From positions 3,534,001 through 3,598,000 of the forward strand of contig NZ_CP011502.1 of the NCBI RefSeq assembly GCF_001509405.1: a stretch of 64,000 bases of DNA, written 5' to 3'. The position numbers were made by a program, and so were the translations under genes. Positions 52,362 through 59,508 of this stretch are shown piece after piece; the stretch's first letter is position 1; every line of letters starts with the position of its first letter. The notes below the pieces were generated by a model. That model had not been told where the DNA came from. It ran no database searches and worked only from the letters and a program-made list of their open reading frames with translations. The DNA comes from Aeromicrobium erythreum. GTDB taxonomy: Bacteria; Actinomycetota; Actinomycetes; Propionibacteriales; Nocardioidaceae.

Positions 52362-52748
52362 GCTGCGTCCTCGGCCGCGGTCTGCCCTCGGCGCCGTCGG
52401 TCGGGACTGCGTCGGTGCGGCCGGTGGTGAGGGCGGTCTCCGAAAGGCCTCGACGGAGCAAGCACGCCCCGCGTGGTCGGCCGTCCCGGCCTTCGCCCCC
52501 ATCGGTGGATCTGCAACCTCAGAGAGGCCGCTGCGGTTGCCGAGCCACCGATGACGGGGGTCCTGGTGCGTCCTCCACCGGATCCCGGCTCCGGGCGGGG
52601 ACTTCTCCATCGTCTCAGCGCTCAGAGGGTGGAATCCGCACCGCGCACCCCGGCCGACCGGTCCATTCGGTGGAGAAGTCACCGCCCGACAGGGGAACAG
52701 CGCAGGAGGCAGCCCGCGCCACGAGCAAGCGAACCGCTGCGTGTGAGA
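52362..52748. other. Gene-free region with two structured elements
   Basis: No credible gene is seen. CATCGGTGG (52500-52508) pairs with CCACCGATG (52545-52553), and GCAACC (52513-52518) with GGTTGC (52535-52540). Two further pairs lie inside the internal loop, giving one long 54-base hairpin. Further on, GGGCGGGGACTTCTCCA (52593-52609) is inverted with one mismatch at 52671-52687 (TGGAGAAGTCACCGCCC), with 61 bases between. The region could hold a small RNA or the remnant of a small mobile element. Confidence 0.55.
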
Positions 52749-52791
52749 TAGGCAACCCTTGCCTCAACCGGCGCAGGTAAGCCTATACTCA
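52749..52791 (+). promoter_or_regulatory. Two tandem DtxR/IdeR-type iron boxes at the SIP gene promoter
   Basis: Box 1 (52749-52767) has the perfect inverted core AGGCAA-CCC-TTGCCT. Box 2 (52773-52791) contains AGGTAAGCCTATACT. Each agrees with about 12 of 19 positions of the iron-box consensus. Box 2 covers the -10 hexamer TATACT (52784-52789), which ends 6 bases before the ATG at 52796. Repression by an iron-loaded DtxR/IdeR protein is predicted. Confidence 0.6.
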
Positions 52792-52795
52792 CCTC

Positions 52796-53143
52796 ATGAG
52801 GTCCCACCGTCGCCGCGTCCCGCTGCAGCACGTGCTGCTCGCCGGCTGCGCCGACGACCTCGTGGTGCTGCAGTCGGCGCTGGCCCTGCTGCCCGCCGAC
52901 GTGTACGGCCAGGTCGTCGTCGAGATCGACCCCGACGTCGACCTCCCCGTCCTCGAGACGCCCGCCCGCGTCACCGTCCACCGCGTCTGGCCCGGCACCG
53001 CCGACCGCGCCGTGGCCGCATGGATCGCGGAGTGGATCCCCAGCGAGCCCGACGCCGCCCGCACCGTCGGGCTGTGGATCAGCGCCGGGTCCAGCGCCCG
53101 CAGCGTGCCCGTCGAGCTCGACGTCGTCGCCCAGACCATCTGA
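52796..53143 (+). CDS. Stand-alone SIP-type (siderophore-interacting protein C-terminal) domain protein
   Basis: A 115-residue protein resembling only the C-terminal NAD(P)H-binding half of siderophore-interacting proteins: HVLLAGCADDLVVLQSALALL, then DVYGQVVVEIDPD and LWISAGSSARSVPVEL. The N-terminal FAD-binding half is absent, so it cannot be a normal ferric-siderophore reductase by itself. Two iron boxes directly upstream support a role in iron metabolism. TATACT places the transcript start on the ATG (leaderless). The family call is by pattern only and could be wrong in detail. Confidence 0.65.
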   Translation: MRSHRRRVPLQHVLLAGCADDLVVLQSALALLPADVYGQVVVEIDPDVDLPVLETPARVTVHRVWPGTADRAVAAWIAEWIPSEPDAARTVGLWISAGSSARSVPVELDVVAQTI

Positions 53144-53166
53144 GCTGCCCATCCGAGCGACGCACC

Positions 53167-53649
53167 TCAGCGCAGGTGCAGCGCCATCCACGTGTCGTCC
53201 ACGGGTGAGCCGTCGATGAGGAACTCCCCGACGAGCACGCCCTCGACGACGAAGCCGCAGCGCTCGTAGAGCCGCTGCGCAGCCGGGTTCGTGCCCAGCA
53301 CCCGCAGCGTCACCTTCGCGGCGCCCTCGGCGCGCGCCCGCTCGACGGCCGCACGCACCAGCAGCTCGCCGATCCCCCGACCCCGGGCCGACGGGTCCAC
53401 GGCCAGGCCGTCGATGATCCGCACGTGCGCGTGCGTGGCCAGACCACCTGCCCGGTGGAGCGCCACGTAGCCGACGACCGCGCCGTCGCGCTCGGCCACG
53501 AGGAAGCCGCCCGGACCGCCGTTGCGCTCGCCGAAGAACGCGTCGCGGGCCGGCGGCTCGCCCGGCGACCACCGTGGGCTCCAGGTCGCGAGGTCGAGAC
53601 CGAGCAGGGCGGCGTCGTCGGCGAGCACCGCAGGGCGGACGTGGGCCAT
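53167..53649 (-). CDS. GNAT-family N-acetyltransferase
   Basis: A 160-residue acetyltransferase. The acetyl-CoA-binding loop is LAVDPSARGRGIGELLVRAAVERARAEGA, followed by VTLRVLGTNPAAQRLYERCGFVVEG. FLVAERDGAVVGYVAL is strand beta4. Substrates for this group range from amines to protein N-termini and cannot be told here. ATG 53649 is used; a GTG at 53700 would add 17 residues and overlap the divergent leader ORF promoter. Confidence 0.88.
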   Translation of the reverse strand: MAHVRPAVLADDAALLGLDLATWSPRWSPGEPPARDAFFGERNGGPGGFLVAERDGAVVGYVALHRAGGLATHAHVRIIDGLAVDPSARGRGIGELLVRAAVERARAEGAAKVTLRVLGTNPAAQRLYERCGFVVEGVLVGEFLIDGSPVDDTWMALHLR

Positions 53650-53688
53650 GGGCCCGATCCTCGCACTCGCGCCGACTAGCCTGTCGGC

Positions 53689-53733
53689 GTGGACCGTCAC
53701 CGCCGACCCGCCGTCCGCCCGGTCGAGCCGTGA
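53689..53733 (+). CDS. 14-codon leaderless leader ORF coupled to the phosphopantetheinyl transferase gene
   Basis: TAGCCT (53677-53682) ends 6 bases before a GTG at 53689, the window's leaderless spacing. This GTG is not in frame with the downstream gene. It opens a 14-codon ORF (VDRHRRPAVRPVEP) whose TGA overlaps the GTG start of the next gene (GTGA). The peptide is Arg- and Pro-rich, which can slow ribosomes. It may couple or attenuate translation of the downstream gene. It is the only sensible product of this transcript's first 40 bases. Confidence 0.55.
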   Translation: MDRHRRPAVRPVEP

Positions 53734-54419
53734 CCCCGCTCGTCGCGTCGTTGCTGCCGGACGAGGCGGTGGTCCACGAGACGCGGCGGTCCGGCGCGCC
53801 CGGTCAGGCGTGGGCCCTCCTGGCCGAGGAGGAGCGCCGTCTGGTGCCAGGCGCGGGGGAGCGTCGGCGGGACGACTGGGCCACCGGACGACTCCTCGCG
53901 CACGCGGCGCTGGCCGAGCTCGACCGAGACGTGCCCGTCCTTCGCCGGGGCGACCGGGGCGAGCCGCTGTGGCCGGCCTCCGTGGTCGGCAGCATCACGC
54001 ACTGCGACGGCTACGCGGCGTGCGCCGTGACGCACGGCGGCGACGTCCGCGCGCTCGGGATCGACGTCGAGCCGAGCCTGCCGCTGCCACCCGGCGTGCT
54101 CGACGTGGTCGCGTCGCCGGCGGAACGTCGCCATCTCACCGACCTCGCCGACCAGGACGCCTCCGTGCCGTGGGACCGGCTGCTGTTCTGCGCCAAGGAG
54201 GCCTGCTACAAGGTCTGGTTCCCCCTGGAACGGCGGTGGCTGGGCTTCGACGACGTGACCGTGCACCTCGCCCGTGACGGCAGCTTCGAGGTCATCCTCG
54301 ACGCCGTCGCCCGGACGTCCCTCCCTGCCCGTCTGCGGGGACGGTGGGGCGAGCGCGACGGTGTCGTGGCGGCGGGGATGCACTGGCGTCCTGCCGTCGG
54401 AGGGCGGTCGGACGGATGA
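53730..54419 (+). CDS. 4'-phosphopantetheinyl transferase (EntD/PptT-like)
   Basis: A 229-residue Sfp/EntD-type enzyme that transfers the 4'-phosphopantetheine arm of CoA to carrier proteins of fatty acid, polyketide or siderophore synthases. The N-terminus LVASLLPDEAVVHETR is typical. DWATGRLLAHAALAEL contains the CoA-binding Arg, GSITHCDGYAACAV the His, LGIDVEPSL the metal-binding Asp and Glu, and FCAKEACYKVWFPL the catalytic KExxYK motif. The GTG start gives exactly the family N-terminus and overlaps the stop of a 14-codon leader ORF. Nearby iron-box-controlled genes make a siderophore link plausible. Confidence 0.92.
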   Translation: MTPLVASLLPDEAVVHETRRSGAPGQAWALLAEEERRLVPGAGERRRDDWATGRLLAHAALAELDRDVPVLRRGDRGEPLWPASVVGSITHCDGYAACAVTHGGDVRALGIDVEPSLPLPPGVLDVVASPAERRHLTDLADQDASVPWDRLLFCAKEACYKVWFPLERRWLGFDDVTVHLARDGSFEVILDAVARTSLPARLRGRWGERDGVVAAGMHWRPAVGGRSDG

Positions 54420-54472
54420 GCGACGAGCGGCTGCGCGGAACATCGGGCCGGTCTCCCGTCGTTGCACCGGGC

Positions 54473-55309
54473 ATGACCACCATCGCCGTGACCGGCGCCA
54501 CCGGGACCGTCGGCGGGCTCGTCGCCCGCCACCTCGCCGAGGCCGGGGCGGAGGCCCGCCTGCTCGTCCGCGACCCGAGCCGGGCCCCCGACCTGGGGCT
54601 GCCGGTGTGGCAGTGCGCGTACGACGAGGGGCCCGCGCTCGGGGAGGCGCTGGCCGGCGTCGACGCGCTCTTCTTCGTCTCCGGGCACGAGAGCGCCGAC
54701 CGGATGGCCGACCACCGCTCCGTCGTCGAGGCGGCCGTCGAGGCCGGGGTCGGGCACGTCGTCTACACGTCGTTCGTGGGCGCGGCCGCCGACAGCACCT
54801 TCACGCTCGGCCGCGACCACGGAGCCACCGAGGACCTGTTGCGCGATTCCGGCCTCGCGTGGACCTTCCTGCGCGACAGCTTCTACGCGGAGGTGTTCCC
54901 GCACTTCGCCGGCGAGGAGGGCGTGATCCGCGGCCCGGCCGGCGAAGGACGGGTCGCGGCGGTCTCGCAGCGTGACGTCGCCGCCGTGGCCGCCGAGGTG
55001 CTGCTCCATCCCGGCGACCACGCGGACCGCGCCTACGACCTCACCGGCCCCGAGGCGCTGACGCTCGCGGAGATCGCGACCGTCCTGAGCGAGGTCACCG
55101 GCCGACCGCACCGCTTCCACGACGAGACGCTCGAGGAGGCCCGCGCCAGTCGCGCCCACTACGGCGCACCCGACTGGCAGGTCGACGCGTGGGTGAGCAC
55201 CTACACCGCGATCCGCGACGGCGAGCTCGCCGACGTCAGCGACGACGTCCCTCGACTCCTGGGGCGCCCGGCTCTCTCGCTCGCCGAGGCCCTCACCGCG
55301 CCTCGCTGA
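54473..55309 (+). CDS. NmrA/SDR-type NAD(P)-binding protein
   Basis: A 278-residue atypical short-chain dehydrogenase of the NmrA/QOR2 group. It begins TTIAVTGATGTVGGLVARHLAEAGAEARLLVRDP, with the nucleotide-binding Rossmann motif. GVGHVVYTSFVGAAADSTF and WTFLRDSFYAEVF resemble quinone-oxidoreductase-like members lacking the classic Tyr-x3-Lys pair. An upstream ATG at 54416 overlaps the transferase stop (ATGA) and would add 19 residues not seen in relatives. Either way the two genes are probably co-transcribed. It may be a redox sensor or reductase. Confidence 0.85.
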   Translation: MTTIAVTGATGTVGGLVARHLAEAGAEARLLVRDPSRAPDLGLPVWQCAYDEGPALGEALAGVDALFFVSGHESADRMADHRSVVEAAVEAGVGHVVYTSFVGAAADSTFTLGRDHGATEDLLRDSGLAWTFLRDSFYAEVFPHFAGEEGVIRGPAGEGRVAAVSQRDVAAVAAEVLLHPGDHADRAYDLTGPEALTLAEIATVLSEVTGRPHRFHDETLEEARASRAHYGAPDWQVDAWVSTYTAIRDGELADVSDDVPRLLGRPALSLAEALTAPR

Positions 55310-55313
55310 CGCG

Positions 55314-56291
55314 TCACGCCGTCGCGGCGGCCAGGACGGCCAGCTCGTCCTCGCGCGTCAGGCCCGCCGCGCGGGGTCGGTCCAGACCTCGTGCGCGCTC
55401 GTCGGCGAGCACCTCGGCGGCCGTCTCCTCGAGCGGGCGACGGACGAGCCCCGCGGCCTCCGCCCGGGTGGTGTCGATCCGCATCATGCCGCCGTAGCCG
55501 TCGGGCAGCCAGAGCGGCAGTGAGCGCTCGCCCGACCACGGCCGCACGTCGATCGCCTCCAGCCGTTCCGGGCCGACGGGCACGAGGCGTCCGCGGAACC
55601 CGACGGTCTGCGCGACCCGCAGCAGCGCCTCCCCCAGCGCGACGCCGTCCCCGGCGACGTTCAGGACCCCCGTGACACCGCGCTCGGCTGCATCCACCGC
55701 GAACGTCGCGACGTCGCGCACGTCGACCACCTGGCACCAGGCTGCCGGCGGGTCGGGCACCAGCACGTCGTCGCGGTCGGCCTGGGCGAACCGCGCCGGC
55801 CAGTAGCCGAACCGGTCCGACGGGTCGCCCGGGCCGGCCAGCAGGCCCGCACGCAGCACGAGCGGGGAGGCGTGCGCGAGGACCGCGCGCTCGCACGCGA
55901 CCTTGCCCTCGCCGTACTGCTCGGCGTCCACCTCGTCTGTCGTCACCGCATCGCGCAGCGGGTCGTCCTCGTGCAGCGGTCCCGACAGGTCCGCGTACAC
56001 GTTGGCGGTGGACACGAACGTCCAGTGGGCGGTCGCGGCGCCGAGCGCCGACAGGGCGGAGCGGACGTGTCCCGGCTGGCGGGCGACGTCGACGACGGCG
56101 TCCCACGGTCCTGCCACCGCGTCGTAGGCGTCGGGACCGCCGCGGTCGGCACGCACCCAGCGCGCGCCGTCGACGACGTCGCCGCTCTCGCCACGCGCCA
56201 GGCACGTGACGTCGTGCCCCCGCTCCAGCGCGCTCCGCGCGACCTCGCGGCCGAGCCATGCCGTGCCACCGAGCACCAGCCACCGTCCCAT
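55314..56291 (-). CDS. NAD-dependent epimerase/dehydratase family protein
   Basis: A 325-residue extended SDR protein. Rossmann motif VLGGTAWLGREVARSALERGHDVTCLAR is at the N-terminus, FVSTANVYAD mid-protein, and the Tyr-x3-Lys pair in QYGEGKVACE. GVLNVAGDGVALGEAL resembles isoflavone-reductase- or sugar-epimerase-like members. The C-terminus (RPLEETAAEVLADERARG) is typical. The ATG has an AGGTGGAGG ribosome site. Substrate unknown. It is convergent with the preceding NmrA gene, 4 bases apart. Confidence 0.88.
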   Translation of the reverse strand: MGRWLVLGGTAWLGREVARSALERGHDVTCLARGESGDVVDGARWVRADRGGPDAYDAVAGPWDAVVDVARQPGHVRSALSALGAATAHWTFVSTANVYADLSGPLHEDDPLRDAVTTDEVDAEQYGEGKVACERAVLAHASPLVLRAGLLAGPGDPSDRFGYWPARFAQADRDDVLVPDPPAAWCQVVDVRDVATFAVDAAERGVTGVLNVAGDGVALGEALLRVAQTVGFRGRLVPVGPERLEAIDVRPWSGERSLPLWLPDGYGGMMRIDTTRAEAAGLVRRPLEETAAEVLADERARGLDRPRAAGLTREDELAVLAAATA

Positions 56292-56364
56292 GCCTCCACC
56301 TGAGCAGGACGGGCGCCGACTCGCCAGAGGTGTTCACCGAGGGCTGACGGCCTAGGCTCAGGGC

Positions 56365-56667
56365 ATGGCCTCCATCAGCACTCTCTCCGTCACCGGGACC
56401 GCCTCGACCCGCGAGAAGGTCGCGCTGCCCGACGGCGGCGTGCTCACGGTCAAGCTCGTCTCGCCCGACGGCGAGGTGCTGGCCGCCTCCGCCAGCGTCG
56501 CCGGCGACGGACCCACCCCGTTCGAGCTGTCCGTCGACGCGGCGCTCGTCCCCGACCCCGACACCCTGCGTCTCTGGGCGATGCTGCGCACCGACGTCGG
56601 CGTGTGGGGCACCCCCGAGCTGGTCACCGTGCGCGAGGAGCTGCAGCTGTCACGAGTCGACGCCTGA
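56365..56667 (+). CDS. YbaY-like beta-sandwich protein lacking a signal peptide
   Basis: A 100-residue protein resembling the YbaY/YscW lipoprotein domain: VTGTASTREKVALPDGGVLTVKLVSPDG and PFELSVDAALVPDPDTLRLWAMLRTDVGVWGTPE. Typical members are periplasmic lipoproteins, but this one begins at residue 1 of the domain with no signal or lipobox. TAGGCT (56353-56358) ends 6 bases before the ATG. The stop overlaps the start of the ABC exporter gene (TGATG), so the two are translationally coupled. Confidence 0.75.
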   Translation: MASISTLSVTGTASTREKVALPDGGVLTVKLVSPDGEVLAASASVAGDGPTPFELSVDAALVPDPDTLRLWAMLRTDVGVWGTPELVTVREELQLSRVDA

Positions 56668-58628
56668 TGCCACGGGGTGCCCAGGTCACGCACCTGTCGC
56701 GGGAGGAGGTCGCCGCCGCCGACAGCCCCGTGCTCGGACGCATCGCCTCCCTGCTGCGGCCCTACCGCCGACAGCTGGTGCTCGTCTGCGTCGCCGTCGT
56801 GGCCGGCGCGGCGCTGACGTCGGTCATCCCGTTCCTCACCCGCGCCGTGTTCGACCAGGCGCTCTTCCCCACCGACGGCGGCCCCGCCGACCTCGGCCTG
56901 CTCGGACGGCTCGTCGGGCTCATGTGCCTCATCCCGGTCGTGACGGCCCTGATCTCGGTCGGGCAGAACTGGCTCACCGCCACGATCGGCAACTCCGCGA
57001 TGGCCGACCTGCGCAGCCAGCTGTTCGCCCACCTGCAGACGATGGAGCTCGCGTTCTTCACGGCCACGAAGACCGGTGCCATCCAGTCGCGGCTCGCCAA
57101 CGACGTGGCCGGCGTGCGGACGGTGCTCACCGACACTGCGACGACCATCCTGCAGAACACGGTCACGGTCGTCGCCGCCGTCGTCTCCATGGTGCTGCTG
57201 TCGTGGCAGCTGACGGTCCTGACGCTGGTGCTCATGCCGGCGTTCATCGCCATCCAGCTGCGGGTCGGTCGACGTCGCCAGAAGCTCGCGCGCCGCACGC
57301 AGGAGTCGCTGTCGGAGATGACCGCGATCACCGAGGAGTCGCTGAGCGTCTCGGGCATCCTGTTGTCGAAGGTGTTCGGCCGCGCCGAGTCCGAGACGGA
57401 ACGCTACCGCGAGGCCAACCGGGAGCAGGCGCGCCTGCAGGTGGCGCAGGCGATGACCGGCCGCACGTTCTTCGCGACGGTCCAGACGTTCTTCGCGATC
57501 ACGCCGGCCCTCATCTACCTGCTGGCCGGGCTGATGATCACCGGCAGCCTGCCCGGTGGGGCCGACGCGCTCACCGCCGGGACGCTCGTCGCGTTCACGA
57601 CGCTCCAGGCCCGGCTCCAGATGCCGCTGCTGCAGCTGATGCGCGTGACGCTCGACGTCCAGACGTCGCTCGCCCTGTTCCGCCGCATCTTCGAGTACCT
57701 CGACCTCCAGCCTGCCGTGGTCGAGAGGCCGGGTGCCGTCGCGCTGCCCACGGTGCGGGGCGAGGTCGAGATGCGTGGCGTCTGGTTCCGCTACCCCGAG
57801 CCGCGCTCGCTCAGCGGGGGGCGGACCGGCGACCGGTTCGGCGACTCGACGGTGCGCATCGACCGGCCCGACGGCGTCGCCGCGCCCGTGCCCGACGACG
57901 CCTGGGCCCTGCGCGACGTGTCGCTGCGCGTCGAGCCGGGCCAGCTGGCGGCCATCGTCGGGCCGTCGGGATCGGGCAAGACGACCGCCACCTACCTGGT
58001 CCCACGCTTCTACGACGTCACCCGTGGTGCCGTGCTGATCGACGGCCACGACGTGCGCGACCTGACCCTCGACACCGTCACCGGCGCCGTCGGCATGGTG
58101 ACGCAGGAGCCGTACCTGTTCCACGGCACCATCCGCGACAACCTCGCCTACGCCCGGCCCGACGCGAGTGCCGAGGAGATCGAGCAGGCTGCCCGCGACG
58201 CCAACATCCACGACCGGATCCTCAGCTTCGCCGACGGTTACGAGACCGTCACGGGCGAGCGCGGCTACCGGCTGTCCGGCGGCGAGAAGCAACGGCTCGC
58301 GATCGCCCGCGTGCTGCTCGCCGACCCCCGCATCCTCATCCTCGACGAGGCCACCTCGGCCCTCGACACCGAGACCGAGCGGCTCGTGCAGCAGGCCCTC
58401 GAGCGCGCCCGCGCCAACCGCACGACCATCGCCATCGCGCACCGGCTGTCGACCATCCACGACGCCGACGTCATCTTCGGCGTCGAGGACGGGCAGGTCG
58501 TCGAGCAGGGCACCCACGACGAGCTGCTGGCTGCTGGCGGCCTCTACGCCCGCCTCTACGTCGAGCAGTTCCAGTCCGGTCGGGGCCCGCGGCGCGCCGA
58601 CGAGCGCCGGGCGGACGTCAGCGTGTGA
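56667..58628 (+). CDS. ABC exporter, fused membrane and ATPase domains
   Basis: A 653-residue half-transporter. The membrane domain (about residues 35-330) has six helices and the coupling region LQTMELAFFTATKTGAIQSRL. The ATPase domain follows: Walker A GPSGSGKTT, Q-loop TQEPYLFHGTIRDNLAY, signature LSGGEKQRLAIARVL, Walker B ILILDEATSALD, and switch His in IAHRLSTIHD. An insert before the ATPase (SGGRTGDRFGDSTVRIDRPDG) interrupts the usual first strand. Homodimers export lipids, peptides or drugs. It is coupled to the YbaY-like gene. Confidence 0.92.
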   Translation: MPRGAQVTHLSREEVAAADSPVLGRIASLLRPYRRQLVLVCVAVVAGAALTSVIPFLTRAVFDQALFPTDGGPADLGLLGRLVGLMCLIPVVTALISVGQNWLTATIGNSAMADLRSQLFAHLQTMELAFFTATKTGAIQSRLANDVAGVRTVLTDTATTILQNTVTVVAAVVSMVLLSWQLTVLTLVLMPAFIAIQLRVGRRRQKLARRTQESLSEMTAITEESLSVSGILLSKVFGRAESETERYREANREQARLQVAQAMTGRTFFATVQTFFAITPALIYLLAGLMITGSLPGGADALTAGTLVAFTTLQARLQMPLLQLMRVTLDVQTSLALFRRIFEYLDLQPAVVERPGAVALPTVRGEVEMRGVWFRYPEPRSLSGGRTGDRFGDSTVRIDRPDGVAAPVPDDAWALRDVSLRVEPGQLAAIVGPSGSGKTTATYLVPRFYDVTRGAVLIDGHDVRDLTLDTVTGAVGMVTQEPYLFHGTIRDNLAYARPDASAEEIEQAARDANIHDRILSFADGYETVTGERGYRLSGGEKQRLAIARVLLADPRILILDEATSALDTETERLVQQALERARANRTTIAIAHRLSTIHDADVIFGVEDGQVVEQGTHDELLAAGGLYARLYVEQFQSGRGPRRADERRADVSV

Positions 58629-58642
58629 CCCGCCGTCCCGTC

Positions 58643-58661
58643 GCCGCCCCGCGCGGGCGGC
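58643..58661 (+). terminator. Possible terminator hairpin
   Basis: GCCGCCC (58643-58649) pairs with GGGCGGC (58655-58661) around five bases, shortly after the ABC exporter stop. The stem is short. Confidence 0.4.
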
Positions 58662-58692
58662 TTCCGTCGGGGCTCAGCGCTACCGTCGTCGC

Positions 58693-59493
58693 GTGATCGC
58701 TCGAGTCGAAGGGACGGGTCGCCCCCTCGTCGTGCTGCACGGCTTCGGGGTGGACCACCGGATCATGCTGCCGCTCGAGTCCATGGTGAGCGACGTGTCC
58801 TGGCGCCGCGTGTACGTCGACCTGTCCTGGGCGGAGGCCGTGCACGACGCGGCCGCCTCGAGCGCGCAGGACGTGGCCGAGGGCGTCCTGGCCGAGGTCG
58901 AGGAGCACCTCGGCACCGAGCCGTTCGCCGTGATCGGGAACTCCTTCGGGGGGATGATCGCGCGGTGGCTCGCGCACGAGCGTCGAATCCGAGTCCTCGG
59001 TCTGGCCACCGTCGCCGGGCTTGTCCAACCGGACCACGCTGCACGCGACGTCCCGCCACGCACGGTCCTGCACCGCGACGACGCGGTCCTCGAGCGCGCC
59101 GGCGACGCACGCGACGACTTCGCGGCGATGAGCGTCGTGCAGGACGCTCGTTCGCTGGAGTCGTTCGAGGAGTACGTCCTCCCCGGCCTGCGCGGCGCGG
59201 ACCCGGGCGCCATGGAGCGCATTGCGTCGGCGTACGCCCTCCCCGCGGTGCCCGAGGTGGCGCACCCGGAGCCCTTCGCCGCACCCACGCTGCACGTCCT
59301 CGGACGGCAGGACCACGTGGTCGGCTACGAGGACGCGCTCACCCTGCGCGACCACTACCCACGCGGCACCTACGCAGTCCTCGACACGGCCGGCCACAAC
59401 GTCCACCTCGAGCAGCCCGGTGTCACGGGTGCCCTCGTCCGGGACTGGCTCGCGCGCGTCGACCGTCACGCAGAGCACCACGGCACGGCGTGA
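58693..59493 (+). CDS. Alpha/beta-fold hydrolase
   Basis: A 266-residue hydrolase with LVVLHGFGVDHRIM near the N-terminus, nucleophile elbow GNSFGG, Asp in LGRQDHVVGYE, and His in DTAGHNVHLE. There is no signal peptide. The substrate is unknown. The GTG start is set by TACCGT (58681-58686) ending 6 bases upstream. Its last codon is 15 bases from the convergent aldehyde dehydrogenase gene. Confidence 0.88.
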   Translation: MIARVEGTGRPLVVLHGFGVDHRIMLPLESMVSDVSWRRVYVDLSWAEAVHDAAASSAQDVAEGVLAEVEEHLGTEPFAVIGNSFGGMIARWLAHERRIRVLGLATVAGLVQPDHAARDVPPRTVLHRDDAVLERAGDARDDFAAMSVVQDARSLESFEEYVLPGLRGADPGAMERIASAYALPAVPEVAHPEPFAAPTLHVLGRQDHVVGYEDALTLRDHYPRGTYAVLDTAGHNVHLEQPGVTGALVRDWLARVDRHAEHHGTA

Positions 59494-59508
59494 GCGGTCG
59501 AGCTGCGG

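Noticed and set aside
52415..52780. 121-codon frame between dps and the SIP gene
   Set aside because: It reads through both inverted repeats and the first iron box; the product is low-complexity Arg/Ser/Pro.
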